Shown here one piece after another: positions 26,463 to 38,400 of a stretch of 64,000 nt of DNA. A program made the translations under genes and the position numbers. Within the stretch, counting starts at the first letter, position 1, and the number at the start of each line of letters is the position of its first letter. Location of the stretch: the NCBI GenBank assembly GCA_035578155.1, contig JAPWDM010000011.1:17846185-17910184 (forward strand), given 5' to 3'. The stretch is from Brachynemurus nebulosus (Eukaryota > Arthropoda > Insecta > Neuroptera > Myrmeleontidae). The notes under the pieces are model-generated. The model was not told the DNA's origin, ran no database searches, and saw only the letters and a list, made by a program, of their open reading frames with translations.

Positions 26463-29400
26463 GTACGTTTTTAATTCATTTGTTTATGTGCTTCATTTAT
26501 TATGAAACAGTGTTATTTTAACAGTTGAATGAATTAGTTATTTAATATCGAATCTGATTAAATTACAGTTAGATAGAGATAACGTTAAAAATACAGGGGT
26601 ATCGAATTGTGTATCTATATATAACTGAAAAGAGAAAACTAAAGCAGCTTCCACATTCTCGCCGAGGTTGGACGAGTCGAGAATGTAGAGGGTCATTTCG
26701 TTGTGCTTCGCGGTTGGTGTTTCAATGCTATTCTTATGCCTCGGCCAACCTCGCGAGGAACTATTTCGTCCAACTTCGGCGAGAATGTGGAAGCTGCTTA
26801 ATATGTGTGTATATATGTATATGTAAATGGTTTATTTATAAATATATACATAGTCACGTGATCTATTTAAAGGGGTTTTCTTTCATTGATGAAAATAACT
26901 CAAATATATGTATTTTTCTAGCTTTCTCAGTTAAAATTAGAATTATGGTTTTCGACACTATTTTACATCGACAGACGAGAGAAGCTAAGCGTTGTGGTTT
27001 ATTTATCCGATATTTTTCCTTATAGGGTTTAAAATAAAATAACTATTTTTAGGGCTGTATATATAAGGATTACATTTGGGAGTAACTTAAGGTAAAAATT
27101 TAGAACGGAGTGGTTGTTTTCTCTGCTACTGGTTTCAAAACATGGTTCCATCTTTAGGCAAAATTTTACTGAAGAAGTTAGAAATACAGTGGACCCCGGC
27201 TAATTCCAAGCTGAAGGGATCATTAAAAAATTCCAATTAGATAAAACATCGAATTGAAAAAATATGAATAATTGACAAATTTCAAAATTTAGAATGAGTC
27301 AAATTTTTTTGAAACCACTTTTATTGAACAATAATAAACTCCTTACAGTATCTTTATTTATAATTTAAAATTTTCTACAAACTGTATTAGGCTATTTCAG
27401 GGATTCCCAAACTTTTTAGACCGGCGACGCCCTTAAAATATAAATTATATCCTGCGGCGCCCGTTAGTTCCGTAAACCAGATTTTTCAAAAGTTTCGTCC
27501 CAAAACATAAGTTACGAGCAAAAAAAAGTTTCGTAGCCACTTTTTTATTAACCGAAATCTCTTTTCCTTTTCTTGAAATTTTCGCTTTTTTGGCGAGGTT
27601 TCAGTGGTGTCCTTTGTGATGCTTTGTGGCGCCGTGGCGCAGTTTGGGAATCCCCGAGCTATCGTGCTAAAAAAAAAATGAGATCTTTATTTCCATGAGT
27701 TTTGGTGAACATTTGGTTTATGTAATCCAAAAATTTATTCTAATTGTTCAAGAGATATTCAAATTAAATACAACTTTTTAACATTACTTCAGTGAGAATT
27801 TTCAAGAGACCATATAAAATGAAAAATATTCAAATATTTGGATATTTTTAATTTTTTTAAAATTTTCAACCGTATAAATCTGATACAGATATTAAATACT
27901 GAAATTTTGTTTGTAAATAATTTTGTAGAATACAAAACGTCAAAGAAAATAACATCTTTCATGATATAATCGGACAACGGAAGTCAGACCTACGCTAATT
28001 TAATGTTTTCTTCACCGCTGACATTACTGTAACTTAAGGGGAGAGTTCACGCCAGAAACGGCTAATAAACTAATTTTTTTCGAATCTCGTTTTTTGTTTT
28101 TATTTTGTTCTGTGGTTCTTTACAAACACGGTGATATATAAAACATGGCTAAAAAATTTTTTTTCAAGTAGAAAAATATTTATTTGTGAGCCACTGCACA
28201 GCCAAGTTGCTGCTCCTTTGCAGACAATGGTCGCCCCGCCCCCCCCCCCCCCCTCGCGATTTGATCAGTAATATTTAGTTTTGGTGTGTGCATGAGTTAT
28301 AGTATGCACGAAAAAGGAACAAGAGGGAACAATGTATGGGGCTGGAGAGTTTTAATAAGCAGTGAGTAAACTGCTTCTTTTGTTATTATTTTTGTTTTTT
28401 ACCGTTTCCCGAAAGTTGTGTTTTTCCCGACAAAGAAAATCATATCTCAAGTTCTAGAAAAGATAGAGACTTAATATTTTTTTAATTTTTTCATAAACAT
28501 ATTGCGCATAAAGTGGAGTGTGCTTTTTCCATTTGAATAATTGTAACTATTTTTAAACAATTTTTTAAAACAAAAAATTGGGTTTTATAATTTTTAGAAG
28601 TTTGGGAGTACAATTTTTTAGTTAATTTTTAAAATTACCTGAAACCCATACTCAGCTTTATGGACAGGTCCTTTAGGAATAAAATAATGAAAAAATATTT
28701 AAAAAATATTCATTACTTTTTGAGATATGGCGTTCCTTGTAAACGCTTAAAAACTTGTGAAAAAGGGCCCCCTCCCCCCACAGAGAAGAGTAATGAATGT
28801 TTCAAAAACAAAATTTTCTATTTGAAACCCTCCCTAATTTGAAAAAAAAATTCAACAAGCAAAATAATCATAAATAAAAAAGTTGCTTTTTTATTTGAAC
28901 TCCTCCCTTAACTTTGCACTGTAATTACATTAGGCTGATGATGTCAGTGCAAGACTAACCAATATTTAAAAGACGCTTAGTTTTCCCCCTTTCAAATGCC
29001 GTATCGTTTATCTCCTGAAAATTTTAGATACTCTTTACAAGCATTTTTCATTACTAAATTATCGAATTAGTAAATCTGCAAAATTACGTGACCAGTGATC
29101 AGTGATTTTAAAATTTATTAGTCTGAATTCAGTATGAATCTACTAATATATTATTTTTTTCAATTTTTCTAGAGTAATCCATGCACCCATCCAATTATAT
29201 TTATGCGCGATGTTGATGCCAGACATATCGTGGCTTTGTTAGAGTTTATGTATGCCGGTGAAGTAAATGTCGCTCAAGCACATCTACCAGGATTTTTAAG
29301 AACCGCTGAATCACTTCAGATTCGTGGTTTAACAGACGCATCAAAAGTACAAAAAGATAATAACAAGGTACGTAAGATCTAAACAATTTTATTTTTATGA

Positions 29401-32400
29401 GAATAAAAATTATCGTTAAAATATTAAAACTTGCTAACGACTCTTCTACGAAATCCGCCATGCTAGAAATTTTATTAGGGATACGCTGTACTATTTATTG
29501 ACACTTGAATGGCCGCTCACACCACATGTCTGCGATAACTAAACAACTGTTACTGGCCGTCACATAACAAATGTGTGATGCACGGCAGACAAGTATTTGC
29601 CGGTAACACATTCTCTATGATCTATGTGATGATTTCTCTATACGTTATAGACGGATAACATAATACATATAATATAATTTTTAAATCATAAATATTTTTT
29701 TACTATTTATTCTTTAAAAAGATTGTCGGCTCTTGGTGAAATTTAACTGCATAGACGTGCGGCCATTAAAGTGTTAACGCTTTTATTTTAACCATAAAGA
29801 AAATTTTTTGTCTCAAAATGCCGGATCTTTTACTGCCAGTGACAAGTACAGTTACAAAGTACAGTTACAAAAAAGGAAAGAAAATTCTGAGATGCCAACA
29901 TTAAAAAATGCCAACCGTAGGAATTGGTAAAATAGAAATTATACTGAACCATGTTGGTAAAATTGAACATTATTTATAATTATACCGTATTTCGAAAAGT
30001 CTGTCACAGATGGCGGCACTTGTACTAGTGAATATTAATATATATTATGTAGGGTAAATGGTATAGTTATTGGACAGTTCAGAAAAATTTTCAAAACAAA
30101 ATACAGAAAAAGTACGTGTTGTAGCTTTATTTTTAACGAAAAAATTCATAAATAAAGTAAGACCTGTCTATTTTAATGTACCATATAAAACTTTCATATT
30201 ACATATTGGTAAGTTTCTGAAAAAAAAAAAAAAATTAAAGTTGTGCGTGTAGAAAAATACAGTTATTGGACAAAAATTTAATTTATTAATTTCTGGCGTA
30301 TTTCCACAGTCCACAAGTTCTGTAGATACTAGAAGGTTCTGTTTAACTAAAAAATCAGGAAGTTTGCTTTACTAGTCTATAAGCCTTATAATCTTCAAAA
30401 GAGAGTGTCTTGTCCAATAACTATACCGTTTACCCTATATTATACCAAGGTGGCGATCGACTTAGAAAACCTGGAAAAGTCAGGAAATTTCAGTCTTAGT
30501 CAGGGAATTTTAAAAGTTATAAATATTTTATTGATATAAATAAAATTTTTTTAATTAAATAAAAATTTGGAAATAGATTGACCCAGTAAATCACAGTCTC
30601 AAAAACTTCACGCAGTTTTTGTCGGTACTTTTAAATTCTAGTGGGAACTTTATTTTTAGAAATAATTAAAAAATGCATATACATTTAAACAATATTTTTT
30701 TCAGTAAGCCCTGGAATTTTATTCAGAGTCAGGGAATTTTGAAATTGATTTTCAATCGCCACCCTGTATATATATCAAACACAGACCAATGAATACTATT
30801 ATACTATACTGACTATACTACTAGACAAAGCGTAAAGCCAGTTTCTAGGTATTTTTCTTGAAGCAGGTAACAAGGGTGAGACGGGTGAAATTTAATGAAA
30901 TAATATAATGTTAATTTTTGAGCAAATGCGACTATAATTATTGCGGGACATAATTTGTATACGTACGTATTTTTAAAATAAAGCGAATACCACTTTTCTT
31001 CTTTCAAAATTTTGCGGTTTCTTCTCCAAAAAGTAAAATTTTATTATCAATATTATATTTTGACAATAATTATTTGAAAGTGTAACTACGGATACGAGTC
31101 AATTACTACATAACAGAATACTATTGAGGTCGAAATTTAGTCGTAACTGATTGCTTCAATTATACATTTATATTATATGTCTCTATAATATAAAATATAA
31201 TATGTTCACTGGTCTGTGATATCAAAGCATTTTGAGTCGCCATATTGCATGAGGAGTTAACTCGTCTTAATCATTTAAAGTGTTAAAAAATGTTGTTACA
31301 TACGTTCAAGTTTAACTTTTTTAAATGTGGCAAATTTTATTTTTACAGTTACACAAAGAAAATGAAACACAGAAACAACATAATAATACAACCGAAAATT
31401 TAAATGATCATAATACAAAATCATTAAATAACTCTACCTCACAAACAAATCTCTCATCGTACGAACGTTCAAAACGATGTGAATCACCACGTCCGCAATC
31501 ACGATCTCATACTCCATCCATACAAAACGACGAAATTGTCCACGATAAAATAAAAGTTAATCGGCCAGTCACACAGTTGTCACCGCCTCCACCGAAACGA
31601 GTTTGTAAGACTGAATCACTGTTACTCGGCGAAGATGTTGAGAATTCGAAAACACAATTCGACATGACAACACTATCACCATCATCGACAAACAATAGCC
31701 ATTTAAATAATCATTATATCAACCAGGCGGAGATACATACGGAACTAGATTTAACAGCGGATATGATTGAACCAAAAACGGAACCAGAATATGAGAGTGA
31801 TGGGGAACATGGCCGTGCGGAACGAAGTTTGGACGAGTCACTGTTAGGATTTGACGGATCGGAAACGGGAAATTCATTTGGAGTTGTACAAGGTATATAC
31901 ATGTCAAATTTCGTTTATTTTCAAAGACGGTACCTACTTGGTAATTAAAACTAAAACTACGAATGTATCTTGTAGTTTAGATTCGATATTTTTTATTCGG
32001 AAATTCAAGGTGGGCCGTTCACGATCAGTAATATTGTCAGTATATTGAAATAGCCCTAGGTATATTGGCAATGATAAGATTTTCTAATCACAAAACTAAT
32101 TTGTAGTCGTGTGGGTTTGATATTTGCATGTGCATGAATGGTTGCACACACAACTACATAACACGTATTAGCGGACAGAGCAACGTGCAGTTTAAGTAAT
32201 AATGATCTTAATAATACATAACAATTGTCATGCATTCGGTGACCGACACCGAACGACTATATGCCTTAAGATTGCCAAGTAGGTGCTGTTATGTGTTCAC
32301 GATAGGAAAGTATTTAATCGGGGCGTAAAGAAAAGAGGGGAAGAAATCATTGCTAAAAATGAATTTTTTATTCATATTTTTTTAAAAGAAAGTTTCCTAG

Positions 32401-35400
32401 AGCCCCAAAGAAATAATCTCGAAATCCTTATAATTTCGTCATGTCTGTCTCTCTGTTCGTCTGTACGTCTGTCACACTATAATTTCTACATCTGTTGCTC
32501 TATAAGTCAATGATAAATAAAATTTTACATATACATAGCACAAGAGTTGATTTCAAATTAATATTCAACAAAAAAAAAATTTTCCTGTTTTTCTTGAAGC
32601 GCTTTTCCGTATTGGATACTGGCGTAAATTTTTTTCACGTGCCATATCGTTAAAAATGTTTCTTTTACCATTTTTTAAGCACCGTTTGCGGAATATTGAG
32701 CTTCAATGTGAGATTTTTTGTTGAATGTGAATGTTAAAATATGTTAAGTTCTTAAGACAGACTTCCACTTGCAAGTATACTTGCATGTAAATGTCTACTT
32801 GCTCGGGTAAGCATCATTTGCATGCAAGTATACTGTTATACAAATTTATTTATGTCAGTAAATCTATTTCTATTTTGTACAAACAAACATTCTGTATTCT
32901 CACAAAATTACTATCATCGTGAAAATCTGACTTAAGATGTATTAGATTATTAGTAAGGGATATTGTAATAAGTTAATAACATAACGGCAAAGCTTTTGCA
33001 ATCGTGAACACATAACACATTTTATTTATTTATTTTTTTTAAATGTTAATCATTACTGTAGTGCAATTTAATCCATAAAATTTTAAATCTAAATTACTGA
33101 CAAAATTTTAATAAATTATTGTTTTGTTCATTTAAAATATTAATTTTATTTTAATTTAATCACTAAATTTGAAATTTACGAAGGATATTCATTTTTCATT
33201 TTTTAATATCGAGAAAATTGATTGGTCTTGTAAATTGCTACAGCATTTACAATATTTGCATTTTAAATTAAAACACAAATAATACAAATTCGTAATATCT
33301 TTGAGTGAAAGATGTTAATTTTTTTTAGTTTTATTGTTGTTTCCATAAAAGAGTCTTTGAAAAGATTAACTCTTTGAGTATAGTTCAGATTATAATCATG
33401 TGAATAAATTTTTAATAAATATTGAACTGACATACGAACGTAGACTTATTGTGCAATTTTTACTTTAACTGAAGTCAAAGGATTAATATAATTAAAATAA
33501 TAAGATTAAAAAGAAAATATATACTTATTTTCCAGTGAAGTCTTTTTCTCGTTTAACCTGGAAATTTTTGTGTGGTTTAAACTCGAAAAATTATGTGTTA
33601 AATTTAACTTAAAAGTGATCATATACAAATTAGTGAAATAGAAGATATTTCCGTAAAAAGCAGTTAAGAGTGATTTTAAATGATTTTGGTTCAGTTTTTT
33701 TATACTAAAACACAAAAACACTAATAAAAAGTAAGTATACACATCTAATATACCATTTTTCCACAAATTTTTTTTCGTTAAATATATCATACAGTCGTTT
33801 TATCAATAAATATTGTTATTGATATCGATTTAAATTTTAAAAATCATCTCAAATTTTCAAAATTCGTTGGAATTAATTGGTTAGTACATAATCTAGTTTA
33901 TAAATGGTTATTTCAAAATTTTTTGATATCTATCAAAATAATAAAATAATTGAAAAATGAATCTTCTTCAAAATCTACATTTTCAACTTAAAATTATTAT
34001 TACATAAATCAATAACCGAAGAGCTAAATAATTTATTCAGTGTTTTGTTAGTTGAAATTTTATATTTGAATCAAATAAGGGCGTGGTTGCATGTTATAAC
34101 CATCTGGTGACGAATGGAAAAACTGCCGCGAGTAGGCTAAAATTGACAGTTAAACATACTCATTTGCAATAAAACATTTTGAACAGTTTTGAACAAATGA
34201 CAAGTCCCCGTGGGACCAGAATTATTTAGTTAGAACTCAGTGGTTCCCAAAGTCGTCCCTACAGACCCCAGGGGTCCCCGGGATCATTCAGGGGGTCCGT
34301 GGATATTTAAAAATTATTTGGGGGTCTCTGAACAACGTCAAGGGATCCGCGCGAGGTTTAATATAAAATAAAAAGATTGTGACAAATTTTTATTAATATT
34401 GAAGTTAAATAACAATGAACAAATTATTAGCGATTTTTTGGTTCTAAGTATTTTCATCTTGTATCTGAAATACATTTTTTAAAAATTAATTTTGTATCTT
34501 GTATTTAGATACATTCTTTTGGTATCTTAGTATTTTGTAAATACTAAGTGAGCACGATAATTCGAACGAAATATCATGTCATAACTTAAGAAGTCCCAGT
34601 CCACTGAATGAGCATTATGGGTTATTGTACAGAAGCTGTTGATTGCTTTTCCGTCCTCCTATTTGGAAAAATATGGGTTCAGTGCCGTTATAAGCCTCAT
34701 CACAAAAAAAAGAAACCGACCAGAATTAATACTCGCGGGGATTTGCGGTTGCTATTCACAAGCATTGAGCCGGACATAAATACACTCATAACATCCCATT
34801 AGGTTTATCCAAGTCATTTTTTTTTTATATTTTTTTAAAAAAAAAGTTATAATTTCAATAAATATCTACTTCTTCAACAAAATATTTTATTTATATTTTA
34901 TTTTTACGCCACCATTTACCATTCAAAACATCAAAATTAAATTTGTGTTTTTTCTAAAATATGCATTTATGTAGTTTTTCACCCAGGGTCCGTGAGCAAC
35001 TTTTGACTATGAAACGGGGTCCGTGGGCCAAAAGAGTTTGGGAACCACTGAGTTAGATTGTTCGTATGTTTTAGACATAATATATACATTTTTGCGTCTA
35101 CAAAACACTTTGAATAAATTATTGTTCAAGAGCTGAACATAAGTGCTGAATTTAAAACTTATGATTGTTTTCATCAGATTATCTGGCTACATATTCTACC
35201 TTCAGTGGTTAAAATATCCCTGAAATTAGAAATTTTTTACTAAATAATTTAATTTATTGTTGTTCTTTGTTAACAATATAATTGCTTATTTATTTCAGGT
35301 TATTACAGTAAAGAAAGAGAAAATGAAATATTCGTGGCATTATTAAAAGAACTACCGGTCCTATTCAATAAATCTCAGGCTCCATTTGTGAAAAATGTAA

Positions 35401-38400
35401 AGGAAGACGCTATACTCAGTTTAGTTACGAAATTTAACTTTTTAACTGGAAATTCCTATACTGTAAAACAGGGCAAAAAGAAAATACACAATATGAAAAC
35501 CGAGGTGAAACGTAAATTATATAGATGCAGCTATGGATTGTTTGGAGATAATATTGTCATTAAAAAGTGGCAGAAAGATTTAGCCGAATTGATGGCTTAA
35601 GGATGTTAGAAAATTATTCGAATTTATCTGCATTTATGCAATGATTTATGTATTAACTACCATAAGAGATATTTAAAAATTGATATTATGCGTGTTTTTA
35701 TTGACAAAATAATACAAATAATTGTTTTATTCAATGTTGTAACGATCTGATGTTTTATGAAGTAAAAAATATACTTATTTTACAATTAGTTTACTTAAAG
35801 TTGATTTTATTTTTTGTGCCCTCTCACTTATTAACTCCTTTAGTGATTAACTTTTCTACACATGGCCAACGTAAATTACTTGTATGCTGTATCTATCTAA
35901 ACACGATACATTTATGTAAGATATGCCAAATGTGATGCTAACGTTAAGATAGTATAGTTACTCTATGTCTATACATATAACATGACAAAGGAAAAGAGAC
36001 AAAAAATTAGGTTCATCTAATTTTGCTTCATTTATTGCATTAATTGTTTGTTTGATAATGTCAGACCATTTTTAGTTAATTTGGAGTGTATACCTACCAA
36101 TAATTAACAATACATCATTAACAAATGAAGCAAAATTAGACACAACTTGAATTTGCTATAGTAGATACTCTAATATAGAAAATGACAAAAAGGAAAAGAC
36201 AAAAAACTTAGTTTGGTCGAATTTTGTTTCATTTGTTGCATTTGTTTGATGACGTTATGGCATTTTAGGTGGCTTTTTTTTTTTTAACTACGTTAAAATG
36301 TTATTTGGACAATGGAGTATTTGATAGTATCAAGCAAAAACTTTAATGAAAATTTAGGATTAAAAACAACAATTTATTATGTTACTTCATCTTAACTATT
36401 ACTTTTTAATTAAAAAAAAAAAAGTTTTTTATTACTCATGCGGGAGAAGTACTAACTTGGCGCACACATTTCTGTACGCAAAATAGCTGTTTGCTCACTG
36501 TACTCTTCCCGCATACTTTTTTGCGTGTGGAATAGTTATTTGTGTATTAAGAGCGCAAATTGGTGGTTTGCCGCTCGATTGAGAATGTTGCTCCGCCTGG
36601 CGGCGTCGCGCGTTAATCTCATGAGAGCGGCAAGTCATTTTGTGCTCGAATTACAGACAAAATTTTTTCTACAATCTTATAAAAAATTTATTTTATTTAA
36701 AAGATACTTGAAAAAATAATAATGGACGTTAATATTTACTTTAATATTATAATTTTTGCAGCTTCAGAAATATCTGAAGGTGTACTTGAGAAATCACTAT
36801 CACTATTACATATTTCCATCATATATGTACATACTTTTTTAAATTTTTTATTCTAATTATTTATTAATTATAGTTATTTATTATTTTTATTTAATATTTT
36901 GCAGTTATTTTGAAATTTAATAAAATAAATATTTCACTTGATTACGATAAACATAATAATTTTAGAATCTGTTTATTTATTTGTTACCATAGAAAATATA
37001 AACAACGCCTACCCGATTTGTAATTAAATATACGTTAAGCGAGCGACAAAGTATTATATTTCCGCTTTAAAGCGCAAAGTAGAAATTTGTTGCTCGGCAA
37101 CGAGAGTCTTCGGCAAATAGACATTTTGCGATCTCTCCACAGAGCGCAAAAGCCTTGTTTCCACTAAGATTGTAGAAAACGTAACTTTCCACACGCAAAT
37201 TGACAATAAAACACGCAAAGCCGCCTCTTAATTTTTCATTTAATAAATATTTCATAATTATTTCTATAGAAACCACCAACAAAGTAATTTAAACGATAAT
37301 TAATTCAGAAAAAAAGACGAACACTTAAAAATATTATTTTAAAAATAAAAATGTCAAAAATAATGATAGTAATAGAAAAAAATATGTGAAATTCGTAATA
37401 AAAAATAGTATGTGCAACTCGTGCGGGATTGTCGATTGCCCCACTCAAGCGAATGAGCGCACTCACTAATTTCCCGCACTTATTGCACAATATACTATTC
37501 CTACTATTGACCACGTAATCAGAGTCGAGCTGTGACAAATTCTCTTATACTTCAATACTATCGCCACTGGGGTTGCTACTTTAAATACCAATTATCAAAC
37601 TTACTTATGGAAATTAACCCAAAACTTGATTAATTCAAAAAAATTTAACGATTTCTTTTCCTAGTTATAAGAAAAATAAAGTTTTTTTCGTAGTTACAAA
37701 ACCGCTTTTGTTATTTAGAGAATGTGACGTAACTGATAAAGTGTTTTCGCGTAAATTTTGAGAACAGATATTGATTTTTTGTAACATTATTTTTAAAAAT
37801 TAAAAATATAATGCATAAATATACATATTTTAAAATTGTTTTTCAAAATTTGTCAAATATCCCAGTGATAGGTGTACATACTTGCAGAGCATTTTATACG
37901 TATAATGGAATTTTTTGCCACTATAGAGGTTTACTAGTTTACTAGTCTTTGTTTCATTTGAAATTTTGTAAGTTTCAAACGTCTTAAAAAAATAAGTAAA
38001 TAATAAAAAAATATAAAAAAAAAATATTGTCCTTTTTAACAAATACGAACAATATAAATATTAACGTAAATTAAGAACTTTTAGGTAATTCAAATTTTCA
38101 TATTTCAAACATTTTTATTAAGACTCTAAAATGTATTCTAGGAGCGATGGAATTGATGCCAGGAAATAATATGGATTTATGTCAGGATTCAAATCAAGGT
38201 AAGCTTTCAGTTAAGAACTTTGTCAGTTACAATTACTTAGTAAAATTTATAAATATGTCTATTTTTTAATTTGATTTTTATTTGAAATTTTTTGTTATTT
38301 CATCTTAAAAATGTGTAACTTATACCACAAAATTCGATCTAAAAACAATTTGTAGGGTGGCCACTTTCTGGAAAACTGGGTCAAATCTGGATATTTTTAT

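Larger units (their letters stand above)
29785..31290. repeat. Dispersed repeat in intron 2, split by two insertions
   Basis: Blocks 29785-30049 and about 31195-31290 match 53275-53612 in the HELLS intron in reverse orientation. Shared landmarks are ACAGATGGCGGCACTTGTAC (imperfect), TGGCATTTTGGGACAAAAAT on the opposite strand, and GTTAACTCGTCTTAATCATT. The gap is filled by two TIR elements (30052-30435 and 30446-30766) and unassigned sequence. Another end fragment is at 63207-63240. Confidence 0.65.

Noticed and set aside
26609..27025. 138-residue plus frame inside BTB intron 1
   Set aside because: It covers an inverted repeat, has no domain and ignores the exon structure of the gene.
27189..27245. 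Possible pogo/Tigger-like end (CAGTGGACCCCGGCTAATTC)
   Set aside because: The terminus style fits, but no matching inverted end or target duplication was found.
31507..31907. Minus frames opposite BTB exon 3
   Set aside because: Antisense shadows of the linker exon; no domain.
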